DNA from: Nocardia cyriacigeorgica | GTDB lineage: Bacteria > Actinomycetota > Actinomycetes > Mycobacteriales > Mycobacteriaceae | DNA: 51,077 nt | NCBI RefSeq assembly: GCF_010858045.1 | Contig: NZ_JAAGVC010000038.1 | Coordinates: 1-51,077 of the forward strand | Reading direction: 5' to 3' | The notes under the pieces: generated by a model | Database searches by the model: none | Told to the model about the DNA's origin: nothing | What the model saw: the letters and a program-made list of their open reading frames with translations, nothing else | Program-made: the position numbers and the translations under genes | Shown here: one piece after another, positions 34,450 through 43,131 of the stretch | How the letters are laid out: each line of letters starts with the position of its first letter | Numbering within the stretch: the stretch's first letter is position 1

Positions 34450-37400
34450 GCCGGTGGACGGTCGCCGTCGGACTTCGACCTCGTCCCGCTCACCCAGGCC
34501 CAGATCGACGACTGGGAGCAGCGCTACCCCGACCTGGTTGACGTGTGGCCGCTCTCGCCCTTGCAGTACGGCCTGCTCTTCCACGCCCGCTACGACTCCG
34601 ACACCGCCGACGGCTACACGGTGCAGTCGCTGCTCACCCTCGCCGGCGCCGTCGACGCGGACCGGCTGCGCAGCGCCGCGCAGGCGCTGGTCGACCGGCA
34701 CGAGAACCTACGGGTGGCGTTCACCGAAACCGAGGACGGCCCACGTCAATTGGTGCTGGGGTCAGCCGAGGTCGGCTGGCAGGAGATCGATCTCACCGCG
34801 ACCGGCGAGGCCGAACGTGATCGGGAACTGCACCGGCTGATCGCCCTGGACGCGAACACCCGCTTCGATCTCACCCGTCCGCCGCTGCTGCGGTTCACCC
34901 TCATCCACCTCGGACCGGACACCTACCGGCTGATCATGACCAACCACCATCTGGTGCTGGACGGCTGGTCCACGCCGCTGCTGGTGCGCGAACTGCTCAC
35001 CCTCTACGTCACCTCGGGTGACACCACCGCGTTCGCGCCCGCCCGGTCCTACCGGGAATTCCTGGCCTGGCTGGCCGAACAGGATCAGGACGCCTCGGTC
35101 CAGGCGTGGTCGCGGTATCTCGCGGGTGTCGACACCCCCACCCGGGCGGTCGCATCGCTGGCCGATATCGAATCCCCGCAGACCGCCGAGGTCTCCGCCG
35201 AGCTCACCGCGACGACCCTCGCCCGGCTCGAATCGGCGGCCCGCGACTGTGGGGCGACGGTCAACACGATGGTGCAAGCGGCGTGGGCCATGCTGCTCGC
35301 CATGCTCACCGGACGCACCGACGTGGTGTTCGGCGGCACGGTGTCGGGCAGGCCGCCCGAACTGGCCGGCGTCGAGGACATGGTCGGGCTGTTCATCAAC
35401 ACCCTGCCGGTGCGGGTGCGGTTCGCGCCGGGCGAATCGGTGGCGGACCTGCTCGCGCGGGTGCAGGCCGAGCAGGCGCGGTTGCTCGATCATCAGCATG
35501 TCGGGCTCGCCGCCATCCATCAGGCCGTCGGACTGCCGGAACTGTTCGACACGCTCGCGGTGTTCGAGTCGTATCCGATCGATAGGGAAGCGCTGTCGCA
35601 GGCTCTCGACATCGCCGGGATGCGGGTGCTCGATGTGGCGGGCACCGATGCCACGCCGTATCCGCTGAATCTCATGGTGATTCCACTGCGCGGGCTCGAC
35701 GGCCGCGATTCGCTGCGGATCACGCTGAAATACCTCGCCGACCACTTCGACGCGAGCGAGGCGGGCCCGCTGCTGGATCGTTTCGTCCGGCTGCTGGTGC
35801 AGCTCGCCGACGATCCCGGGCGCCCGGTGGCCCGGCTGCGGTACTGCGACGACGTCGAACTCGCCGCACTCGCACCGGTGCAGGGGCCGCCGTCGGCGCC
35901 GCAGCGACCGCTGCCCGACATCCTCGCCGACGGCGCCCGCCTCGACCGCGCCGCCCTCGCGGTGGACGCCGGCGAACTCACCATGACCTACGGCGATCTC
36001 GATGCCTGGTCGAACCGGTTCGCCCGGGTGCTGCTGCGGCGCGGCGTCGGCCGCGAGGTGTTCGTGGTGCTGGCCCTGACCCGCTCGCTGGAATCGGTGG
36101 TGGCGGTGTGGGCGCTGGCCAAGACGGGCGCGGCGTTCGTGCCGCTGGATCCGAGTCATCCGGTGGAACGGATCGAGCACATGCTCACCGATTCGAAGGC
36201 CCCCATCGGCGTGACGGTCACCGAGATCGGCGAGAGCTTGCCCGGCACCATCGACTGGCTGCTGCTCGACGACCTGCCCACCATGCGCCGCGCCATGACC
36301 GTCTCGGCGGACCCGATCACCGACGCCGAGCGCGGCGGCCCGATCGATCTGGACCAGACCGCGTATCTGATCTACACCTCCGGCTCCACCGGCAAACCCA
36401 AGGCCGTGCTGGTGAGCCATCGCGGGATCGCCAATCTCGCCGCGGGCAAACGCGAAACCCTTGGCATCGATGCCTCCGCGGCGGTATTGCAGGTGGCCTC
36501 ACCGAGTTTCGACGCGTCGGTGTCGGAGCTGGTGATGGCGCACAGCGCGGGCGCGCGGCTGGTGGTCGCGCCGCCGGAGGTGTATGGCGGCAGCGAACTC
36601 CAGCGTTTGCTGCGCACTCGGCGGGTCACCCATGCCGTGATCACGCCCTCGGCGCTGGCCACCATGGAGCCGACGGACCTGTCGGAACTGCGGGTACTCG
36701 CCGTCGCCGGAGAGGCCGCGACCCCCGAGCTGATCGCGCGCTGGGCACCGGGCAGGCGCATGGTGAACGTGTACGGCCCCACCGAGTTCAGTGTGTGGGC
36801 CACCGGTCCGGCCGAACTCACCGCGGGTGCGCCGATCACCATCGGCGGCCCGATTCGTGGCGCGTCGGCGCTGGTGCTCGATACCTGGTTGCGTCCGGTG
36901 CCGGTCGGGGTCGCGGGCGAGCTGTATCTGGCGGGCCCGGCGCTGGCCCGCGGCTACTTCAACCGGCCCGCCTTGACGGCGGGGCGATTCGTCGCCTACC
37001 CCTCGGGTAACGCGGGCGAGCGGATGTACCGCACCGGGGATATGGTGCGGTGGGTGCGCGACGGCGACTCCGCGTTGGCGCTGGAGTATCTGGGGCGCAG
37101 CGATTTCCAGGTGAAGATCCGTGGTCTGCGCATCGAACTCGGTGAGATCGACGCGGTGCTGTCGGCGGTCGATGACGTCGAATACGCCGTCACCATCGGC
37201 CGGGCCGGGCCGGCGGGGGCGACGGTGCTGGTGTCGTATGTGCTGTCCGTCGCCGGTGCGACGCTCGACCCGGAACAGCTACGCGCCCGCGTCGCCGCTG
37301 AACTTCCCGGATACATGGTGCCCGCCTATCTGGTGGTGCTGGACGAGATCCCGTTGACGCCGGTCGGCAAGCTGGATCGGGCCGCGCTGCCGGTGCCGGA

Positions 37401-40400
37401 CTTCGCCGCGGCTCGGCGGCCCTACCTCGCGCCGCGCGGACCGGTGGAGCAGGCCGTCGCCGAGGTCTTCGCCGACGTGCTCGGCAGCGAACGGGTCGGT
37501 GCGGACGAGTCGTTCTTCGAACTGGGCGGCAATTCCCTCAGCGCGACCAGGGTGGTGGCGCGGGTCAACGCGGCATTGGGCTCGACCATCGCGCTGCGCG
37601 ACCTGTTCGACGCACCGACCGTCGCCCAGCTCTCGGCCCGGATCGTGCCCGCCACCGACGGCGCGCGGGGCCGGTTCGTGCTCGCGCCCCGGGTGCGCCC
37701 GGACCGGGTGCCGCTCTCGCCCGCCCAGCAGCGCATGTGGGTGCTGAACCGGATGGACCCGGCGTCGGCGGCCTACAACATCGCCGTCGCGCTGCGCCTG
37801 ACCGGCGACCTCGATCTCGCCGCGCTGCGCCGGGCACTCGGCGATGTGGTGGGCCGCCACGAGAGCCTGCGCACGATCTACCCCGCCGATGCCGAGGGGC
37901 CGCGTCAGGTGGTGATCGGCGCCGAGGTCGCCACGCCGGCACTCGAGATCACCAATACCGATGACGGTGCCGCACTCCGGGTCCGCATCGCGGAGCTGAC
38001 CGGTGCCGGTTTCGACATCACCGAGCAGCCCCCGCTGCGGCTCGGCCTCTTCCGCCTCATCGGCACGGCCGAACCGGAGCATGTGCTGGTCCTGGTGGTC
38101 CATCACATCAGTGCCGACGGGTTCTCCATGGCGCCGCTGGCCACCGACCTGATGGCCGCCTACGCCAGGCATCGTTCCGTGGCGGTGGGTGGGCCGTCGG
38201 CGACCGTCACCGAATCCGAGCAGGCGCCGCTGCCCGTCCAGTACGCGGACTTCGCGCTGTGGCACCGTGAGCTACTCGGCGACGAAACCGATCCGGAATC
38301 CCTGGCCGCGCAGCAGATCCGGTATTGGACCGAAACCCTGGCAGGCGCGCCCGACGTGCTCGATCTGCCCGCCGACCGGCCGCGTCCGGCGGTGCAGTCG
38401 ATGCGCAGTGCGGATGTGCCGCTCACCATCGATCCCGCGCTGCATCGCCGGCTCACCGAACTGGCCGCGACCACCGAGACCAGCGTGTTCATGGTGTTGC
38501 ACGCGACGCTGGCGGCCGTGCTCGCCCGGCTCGGCAGCACCGACGACATCGTGATCGGCACGCCCGTGGCCGGTCGCGGCGATGCAGCGCTGGACCGGCT
38601 GGTCGGCATGTTCGTCAACACGCTCGCCCTGCGCACCCCGGTAGATCAACGGCTGAGTTTCGCCGAATTCCTCGCCTCGGTGCGTGGACGCGATCTGGAC
38701 GCGTTCGCCGCGGCCGATGTGCCGTTCGAACGGCTGGTGCAGGTCCTGGACCCGCCGCGCTCGACCGCGCATCATCCGATCTTCCAGGTCTCGCTGTCGT
38801 TGCAGAACTTCGTCGAACCGATGCTCGAACTGCCCGGTCTGCGGGTGCAGGTGCAGGACTTCCAGCGTGACAGCGCGCAATTCGATCTCATCCTCGACCT
38901 CCGCGAACGCTTCGGCCCCGGCGGGCCGGAGGGTGTGCAGGGCCTGCTGACCTACGCCACCGACCTGTTCGAACCCGACACCGCCGCGACGCTGGCCCGG
39001 CGCTGGGTGCGGCTGCTCGCCGCCGTCGTCGCCGATCCCGGGGCGCCGCTGGCCGAGATCGATCTCCTCGACGACGCCGAGCGCGCCGAGCTGGTTCCGG
39101 TGCGCGGGCCCGGCAGCGCGGGGACCACGACGCTGGCGCAGCTCCTGGCCCGCTCGGTTCAGCGGTATCCGGATCGTCCCGCGATCATCGCCGACGGGCG
39201 GACGCGGACCTATCGCGACCTCGATACCGACTCCGACCGGCTCGCCGCGCGACTGATCGAGGCCGGCGCCGGACCGGAAACCGTTGTCGCCCTCGGCATG
39301 CCACGATCAGCGCAGCTGCTCATCGCGCTGTGGGCCACCGCGAAGACCGGCGCGGCGTTCCTGCCGGTCGATCCGAAGCATCCGGTGGACCGGATCGAGC
39401 ACATGCTGGGCGATTCCCGTGCCCGGCTCGGTGTCACGGTCGCCGCCCATCGGCCCGCACTTCCCGACAGCACGCACTGGGTAGTCCTGGACGGCGACCC
39501 CGCGGTGGCTTCGTCACCGCGTCCGGTCCCCGAGCCGCACCCGGATCAGCCCGCCTGGCTGATCTACACCTCCGGCTCGACCGGCACCCCGAAGGGGGTC
39601 ACCGTCACCCACCGTGGGCTGGCCGATCTCGTTGCCGCACAAGGTGAGCTGCTCGGGCTCGACGAGCAGGCCCGTGTCCTTCAGGTAGCGTCACCGAGCT
39701 TCGACGCCTCGATCTTCGAGGCGCTGATGGCGTTCGGATCGGGTGCGGCAGCGGTCGTCGCGCCGCCGGAGGTCTACGGTGGCAGCCCGCTGGCCGAGCT
39801 GATCGAGGCCGAGCAGGTCAGCCATCTGGTCATCACGCCGTCGGCGCTGGCCACCGTCGACGCCGACGCGGTGTCGAGCGTGCGGATGCTGGCGGTGGCG
39901 GGCGAGGCGGTGGGCGCCGAGCTGGTCGAGCGCTGGTGCAGCGGCCCCCATCGCCGCATGCTGAACCTGTACGGTCCCGCCGAATTCACCATTTGGGCGA
40001 CGGCATCGCGGCCGCTGCTGCCGAACTCGCCCGTCACCATCGGCGCACCGATTCGCGGAGCGGCGGTGCTGGTGCTCGACGATCACCTGCGCCCGGTCCC
40101 GGTCGGCGTCGCGGGCGAGCTGTATCTGACCGGCCCCGCGTTGGCGCGCGGCTATCACAACCGGCCCGGCCTCACCGCCGCGCGCTTCGTCGCCGACCCG
40201 TTCGGCGCGCCAGGCACTCGCCTGTATCGCAGCGGTGACCTGGCCCGCTGGGTGCGCACGAACACGGGCACGGTGGAGCTGGAATATCTGGGGCGCACCG
40301 ACTTCCAGATCAAGGTGCGCGGGCAGCGCGTCGAGCTCGGCGAGATCGATGCGGTGCTTGGACGCGCCGAGGGCGTCGACTTCGCCGTCACCCTCGGTGT

Positions 40401-43131
40401 CCCCGGCCCCACCGGATCCACGGCACTGGCGGCCTATCTGGTGCGCGCACCTGGCGCGGAGATCGACCTGACGGCGGTGCAGACGTTCGCCGCCGACATC
40501 CTGCCGTCGTACATGGTGCCCGCGGCGTTCGTCGTGCTGGAGGAGATACCGCGCACCGCCGTCGGCAAACTGGACCGCGATGCGCTGCCCGCGCCGGTCT
40601 TCGCCACCGAGCAGACCGCCTACCGGCCGCCGGGCACCCCGACCGAGCAGGCCCTCGCCGAGATCTTCGGCGAACTGCTCGGCCGTCCACGAGTGGGCGC
40701 CGACGATTCCTTCTTCGCCCTCGGCGGCGACAGCATCCTGGCGATCCAGCTGGTGTCGCGGGCGAAACTGCGCGGGATCGCCTGCACGCCACTACAGGTC
40801 TTCGAACATCGCACCGTCGCGGCGCTGGCCGCGGCCGCCGACGCGGCAGGCCCCGCCGTCATGCTGGAGGAGCTGCCCGGCGGCGGTGTCGGCGAACTGC
40901 CGCTCACCCCGATCGTGCGCTACATGATCGAGCGCGGCGGTGATTTCGGCCGGTTCGCCCAGACGGCGGTACTCGAGCTGCCTTTGGGCATCGACCGCGA
41001 GCAGCTGGTCGCGACCCTCACCGCCGTGGTCGACCGGCACGACATGCTGCGCTCGCGGCTGCGCCACGACGGTACGGACTGGCGGTGGAGTGTCGCGGCC
41101 CCTGGCGCGGTCGACGTCGGGGCTCTCCTGCACCGGATCACCTTCGACGCCGTGGCCGATACCGTCGAGCTGCACGAATTCGCGGTCACCGAACTGGATT
41201 CGGCGCTGCACCGGCTCGACCCGGCCGAGGGGGTCCTGGCGCAGTTCCTGTGGCTGGATCCGGTCGGCGCGGCCGGCACCAGGACCGCATCGGGCCGGTT
41301 GATCGTGGTGCTGCATCATCTCGCCGTCGACGCGGTGTCCTGGCGCATCCTGGTGCCCGATCTGATCGCGGCCTGGGCGCAGGTCAGCACCGCGACAGCG
41401 CCGGTGCTCGCCGAGACCGGCACCTCCATGCGCCGCTGGTCGCACGCACTGACCGAGCAGGCCCACACCGAGCACCGCATCGCCGAACTCGACTACTGGC
41501 GTGCGGTCGTGGACGGACCCGACCCGCTGCTCGGCCCCCGCGCACTGGATCCGGCGATCGACCTGTCCGACACGCTGCGCACGGTCGAGGTGACGGTCGC
41601 CGCCGACGTCACCGCGGCCCTGCTCGGCAACCTGCCACGGTTGTCCGGCGGCGGCGTCAACGACGGCCTGCTCGCCGCGCTCGCGCTGGCCCTGATGCAC
41701 TGGCGCGCCCGGCGCGGCACCACCGAATCCACCGCGCTGATCCGGCTCGAAGGCCACGGCCGGCAGGAGGAGGTCGTGCCAGGGGCCGACCTGTCGCGGA
41801 CGGTCGGCTGGTTCACCAGCCTCTACCCGGTGCGCTTGGCGCTCACCGGTATCGACGTCGACGACGCCTTCACCGGCGGCCACGCGATGGGCGCCGCGGT
41901 GCGCGCGGTCGAACGCACGCTGCGCGCGGTGCCGGACAAGGGCATCGGATTCGGCCTGCTGCGCTACCTGTATCCCGAGACCGCGCAGCGGCTTCCGCGC
42001 GCACTGCCAGGGCAGATCGCGTTCAACTATCTCGGCCGGTACTCCACCGCCGACATCCCGGCGGGCCTGGAGGGTCTTGGCTGGCTACCGACCGACGATC
42101 TCGGCGAACTGCCCGCCCCCGAACATCCCGATGTCCCGTTGATGTCCGCGCTCGCGGTGGATTCGGTGGTCATCGGCGACCGGCTGCACGCGACATTCGG
42201 CTATCCGCGCACCCTGCTGGACGGCGCCGACGTCACCGAATTGGCGGACCTGTGGATCGAAGCGCTCGCCGCCCTCGCCACCTACGCCGCGTCACCGGAG
42301 GCCCAGCGCACCGAAGCCGCGCCGCAGACACCCGCCCCGGCAACGGGACTCGGCCTCGACGTGCTGCTGCCGATCCGCCCCGACGGCAGCGAACCGGCAC
42401 TGTTCTGCGTCCACCCCTCCTCGGGCATGGCCTGGAGTTACCTCGGGTTGGCCGAACGGCTGCGGCCGGGCCGCCCGATCTACGGCCTGCAAGCGCCCGA
42501 CCTGTCCGGTCGCGAACCCTCGGCCCGCTCCATCGACGAGTTCGCCGACCGCTATATCCGCGAAATCCGTGCCCTTCAGCCCGACGGGCCCTACCACCTG
42601 CTCGGCTGGTCCTTCGGCGGACTCATCGCCCACAACATGGCGGCGAAACTGCGCGCGCAGGGCGCGACGGTGGGCGTGGTGGCGCTGCTGGACGCCGACA
42701 CCGCCGATATCGACGGCGACAGCATCGAGCGGCTCACCCCCGGCGGATTCGTCAACAGTTTCGGCGCCGTGTTCGGCATCGACAACGTGCCCGCCGAGGC
42801 CACCGCGCGGGAAGCCGCCGAACTGATCCGGGAACGCTTCGGCGGCGTCTCGATCATCGACGCCGACACCATCGAACGCATGGCGGCCTCCTACAACGCC
42901 TCCGCCCGCACCCGCACCGGCTACCAGCGGCCGCGCTACGACGGCGACCTGGTGTATTTCAGCGCCACCGTCGACAGCTCCGACATCTTCGGGCCCGAGG
43001 GCTGGCGACCCTATGTGAGCGGGACGATCACCGACCACGACGTCGACGTCACCCACGACGAAATGACCACCCCCTACGCGCTCTCGATCATCGCGCAGGA
43101 GCTCGATACCCATCTGGGAGGCCCGCAATGA
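29980..43131 (+). CDS. Three-module non-ribosomal peptide synthetase, C-A-T-E/C-A-T/C-A-T-E-TE
   Basis: A 4383-residue enzyme that should make a tripeptide on carrier arms. Domain order by residue: C1 20-455, A1 469-955, T1 Ser1003, E1 1048-1490, C2 1500-1960, A2 1978-2470, T2 Ser2519, C3 2577-3040, A3 3052-3537, T3 Ser3585, E2 3628-4100, TE 4128-4383. All three C domains keep HH-x3-DG. ATG 29980 has AGGA 5 nt upstream; the longer frame to 29833 is not family-like. Epimerases in modules 1 and 3 predict D residues at positions 1 and 3. An N-terminal C domain means an acyl or aryl group must be supplied in trans. The stop overlaps the exporter ATPase start. No mbtH-like or tailoring gene is nearby. 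It occupies the interval between fecB and nrdF, where M. tuberculosis has adhC. Confidence 0.95.
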   Translation: MTQLSSAPTDSAPALPAGAFPLSAAQRGIWFAQHVAGDTPISIAQYIELAGPIDAQALAAAARQAGREFGTGYLRLIEVDGHPFQVVDPTLDDSIRELDLRAEPDPEAAAHAWMRAEYSAPLELTRDRLVRMAMLRLSDERWFWYSRIHHIVLDGMGALAMVQRTAELYNAAAEGRQAPPCKAEDLRRIVDADLAYRSSDRFAADREYWRDHLAGMADPVNLAGRTAEVEAHPARVAGALPAETAALLDEVAEAAGSGMAPTVVAAFAAYLSTMTGAGEVVLSLPVSARITATLRRSGGMIANVVPLRLTLSPTMTVGATILAAQGELTGALRRQRYRQEDIVRDLGWSMDEAASFGPTVNLMMADTRITLGSVVGRLHVLTSGLIDDLFVNLYPGVGGESTHIDFQANANLYSDPELAAHHERFLLFLHRFLAAGVDAPLAGIVALTHAERGELVPAHGPAGGAERTLPELLAAVRDPEAVALVGGAVRLTYREVDEYTNRLARVLITAGAGPERGVATAIPRSVESVLAMFAIAKTGAAFVPIDPTYPLDRIEHMLDDSGVVAGVTVADARETLPEHVEWLVLDDLATAESVAARDPGPVHDADRRAPVRLDQVAYIIYTSGSTGLPKGVLVTHRGLADLAAGSGAGFGVDADAVVAHAVSPSFDISVEEILIAYTAGATLVVVPPAAFAGEELAEVLRTFEVTHLNVTPTVVGSLDPASLPRLRTVVVGGDACPPELVTTWAGRALINGYGPTETTVTATLTAPMTPGAPVTIGGPARAVRAVVLDAWLRPVAPGAVGELYLAGPGVARGYHRRTGLTASRFVADPYSPGARMYRTGDLVRWIAAHGRHELEYQGRSDFQVKIRGFRIELGEIDDALQRQPGVEFALTLGTETPAGSTALVSYVLAAGDVHPEALRAAVGRSLPAYMVPSVIMMLDQVPLTPLGKVDRKALPAPDFAPAPTTGRAPSTPAEHTLAALFAEVLGLDAVGVDDSFFALGGDSIVSIQLVSRAKAAGLGFSARDVFERKTVAALAAVATEVSAEQVRELPGGGVGPVDLTPIVWAMVEHGRPWHRFAQAVLIGLPDGFTRDRLCAALRTVIDHHDVLRSTLRPVGEAWEWVVAGPGSVEVDALIDVIEAGPDPETTCERALQDAADRLDPEAGVVARFVIIEHGDAEPLCWLVLHHLVTDGISWRILLPDLAVAAAGGELAPVGTSFRRWARAQTEQVATRAAELPVWQRILSTEDPPFGRRALDPAVDVVATMGRHQTVIPAEIADAAVTTVPDRFHCGADDVLLAALTMALCRWRTRTGALITLEGHGRAEEILPGADVARTVGWFTSVYPVAIDLAGIDLDDAFAGGAAAGAAVKATKEQLRAVPDKGVGYGMLRHLDAETAAALAETPQPQLGFNYLGRAGTATSGAWLPRRFAATQDDGAPLPAVIDINAVLTDGGLEVTWDYAGHLLDADDVAELAELWSAALRALVTHAGHAGAGGRSPSDFDLVPLTQAQIDDWEQRYPDLVDVWPLSPLQYGLLFHARYDSDTADGYTVQSLLTLAGAVDADRLRSAAQALVDRHENLRVAFTETEDGPRQLVLGSAEVGWQEIDLTATGEAERDRELHRLIALDANTRFDLTRPPLLRFTLIHLGPDTYRLIMTNHHLVLDGWSTPLLVRELLTLYVTSGDTTAFAPARSYREFLAWLAEQDQDASVQAWSRYLAGVDTPTRAVASLADIESPQTAEVSAELTATTLARLESAARDCGATVNTMVQAAWAMLLAMLTGRTDVVFGGTVSGRPPELAGVEDMVGLFINTLPVRVRFAPGESVADLLARVQAEQARLLDHQHVGLAAIHQAVGLPELFDTLAVFESYPIDREALSQALDIAGMRVLDVAGTDATPYPLNLMVIPLRGLDGRDSLRITLKYLADHFDASEAGPLLDRFVRLLVQLADDPGRPVARLRYCDDVELAALAPVQGPPSAPQRPLPDILADGARLDRAALAVDAGELTMTYGDLDAWSNRFARVLLRRGVGREVFVVLALTRSLESVVAVWALAKTGAAFVPLDPSHPVERIEHMLTDSKAPIGVTVTEIGESLPGTIDWLLLDDLPTMRRAMTVSADPITDAERGGPIDLDQTAYLIYTSGSTGKPKAVLVSHRGIANLAAGKRETLGIDASAAVLQVASPSFDASVSELVMAHSAGARLVVAPPEVYGGSELQRLLRTRRVTHAVITPSALATMEPTDLSELRVLAVAGEAATPELIARWAPGRRMVNVYGPTEFSVWATGPAELTAGAPITIGGPIRGASALVLDTWLRPVPVGVAGELYLAGPALARGYFNRPALTAGRFVAYPSGNAGERMYRTGDMVRWVRDGDSALALEYLGRSDFQVKIRGLRIELGEIDAVLSAVDDVEYAVTIGRAGPAGATVLVSYVLSVAGATLDPEQLRARVAAELPGYMVPAYLVVLDEIPLTPVGKLDRAALPVPDFAAARRPYLAPRGPVEQAVAEVFADVLGSERVGADESFFELGGNSLSATRVVARVNAALGSTIALRDLFDAPTVAQLSARIVPATDGARGRFVLAPRVRPDRVPLSPAQQRMWVLNRMDPASAAYNIAVALRLTGDLDLAALRRALGDVVGRHESLRTIYPADAEGPRQVVIGAEVATPALEITNTDDGAALRVRIAELTGAGFDITEQPPLRLGLFRLIGTAEPEHVLVLVVHHISADGFSMAPLATDLMAAYARHRSVAVGGPSATVTESEQAPLPVQYADFALWHRELLGDETDPESLAAQQIRYWTETLAGAPDVLDLPADRPRPAVQSMRSADVPLTIDPALHRRLTELAATTETSVFMVLHATLAAVLARLGSTDDIVIGTPVAGRGDAALDRLVGMFVNTLALRTPVDQRLSFAEFLASVRGRDLDAFAAADVPFERLVQVLDPPRSTAHHPIFQVSLSLQNFVEPMLELPGLRVQVQDFQRDSAQFDLILDLRERFGPGGPEGVQGLLTYATDLFEPDTAATLARRWVRLLAAVVADPGAPLAEIDLLDDAERAELVPVRGPGSAGTTTLAQLLARSVQRYPDRPAIIADGRTRTYRDLDTDSDRLAARLIEAGAGPETVVALGMPRSAQLLIALWATAKTGAAFLPVDPKHPVDRIEHMLGDSRARLGVTVAAHRPALPDSTHWVVLDGDPAVASSPRPVPEPHPDQPAWLIYTSGSTGTPKGVTVTHRGLADLVAAQGELLGLDEQARVLQVASPSFDASIFEALMAFGSGAAAVVAPPEVYGGSPLAELIEAEQVSHLVITPSALATVDADAVSSVRMLAVAGEAVGAELVERWCSGPHRRMLNLYGPAEFTIWATASRPLLPNSPVTIGAPIRGAAVLVLDDHLRPVPVGVAGELYLTGPALARGYHNRPGLTAARFVADPFGAPGTRLYRSGDLARWVRTNTGTVELEYLGRTDFQIKVRGQRVELGEIDAVLGRAEGVDFAVTLGVPGPTGSTALAAYLVRAPGAEIDLTAVQTFAADILPSYMVPAAFVVLEEIPRTAVGKLDRDALPAPVFATEQTAYRPPGTPTEQALAEIFGELLGRPRVGADDSFFALGGDSILAIQLVSRAKLRGIACTPLQVFEHRTVAALAAAADAAGPAVMLEELPGGGVGELPLTPIVRYMIERGGDFGRFAQTAVLELPLGIDREQLVATLTAVVDRHDMLRSRLRHDGTDWRWSVAAPGAVDVGALLHRITFDAVADTVELHEFAVTELDSALHRLDPAEGVLAQFLWLDPVGAAGTRTASGRLIVVLHHLAVDAVSWRILVPDLIAAWAQVSTATAPVLAETGTSMRRWSHALTEQAHTEHRIAELDYWRAVVDGPDPLLGPRALDPAIDLSDTLRTVEVTVAADVTAALLGNLPRLSGGGVNDGLLAALALALMHWRARRGTTESTALIRLEGHGRQEEVVPGADLSRTVGWFTSLYPVRLALTGIDVDDAFTGGHAMGAAVRAVERTLRAVPDKGIGFGLLRYLYPETAQRLPRALPGQIAFNYLGRYSTADIPAGLEGLGWLPTDDLGELPAPEHPDVPLMSALAVDSVVIGDRLHATFGYPRTLLDGADVTELADLWIEALAALATYAASPEAQRTEAAPQTPAPATGLGLDVLLPIRPDGSEPALFCVHPSSGMAWSYLGLAERLRPGRPIYGLQAPDLSGREPSARSIDEFADRYIREIRALQPDGPYHLLGWSFGGLIAHNMAAKLRAQGATVGVVALLDADTADIDGDSIERLTPGGFVNSFGAVFGIDNVPAEATAREAAELIRERFGGVSIIDADTIERMAASYNASARTRTGYQRPRYDGDLVYFSATVDSSDIFGPEGWRPYVSGTITDHDVDVTHDEMTTPYALSIIAQELDTHLGGPQ
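34477..37629 (+). other. NRPS module 2: C2, A2, T2
   Basis: C2 (HHLVLDG, residues 1656-1662) follows an epimerase, so it should be a DCL-type condensation domain taking a D-aminoacyl donor. A2 carries YTSGSTGKPKA: the last Gly of the A3 motif is Ala. The A10 lysine is 2464. Its pocket code by alignment with GrsA is D-A-S-V-A-A-V-V-W, a hydrophobic pocket. T2 is LGGNS (Ser2519), the form usual for carriers not followed by an epimerase, in contrast to the LGGDS of T1 and T3. No tailoring domain is inserted. Confidence 0.85.
37708..42282 (+). other. NRPS module 3: C3, A3, T3, E2
   Basis: C3 (HHISADG, residues 2708-2714) is expected to be LCL-type. A3 has YTSGSTGTPKG, catalytic Lys 3530, and the A5 motif YGPAE in place of YGPTE. 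Its code D-A-F-V-A-A-L-I-W is close to that of A2, and both share PPEVYGGS and VITPSALAT, which suggests that the domains arose by duplication and load similar hydrophobic residues. T3 is LGGDS (Ser3585). E2 keeps EGHGR, GWFTSLYPV and FNYLGRY but reads HHLAVDA instead of HH-x3-DG. This Ala is close to the active site; activity is probable, not certain. Confidence 0.83.
42361..43131 (+). other. NRPS thioesterase (TE) domain
   Basis: An alpha/beta-hydrolase type I TE similar to that of EntF: ALFCVHPSSGMAWSY (oxyanion region), GPYHLLGWSFGG with nucleophile Ser4211, Asp4238 in LLDADTAD, and His4359 in VTHDEM. All three catalytic residues are visible. It follows an epimerase directly, the T-E-TE ending also known from ACV synthetase, so the released peptide should end in a D residue. 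Hydrolysis versus cyclisation or oligomerisation cannot be told from sequence alone. Confidence 0.88.
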
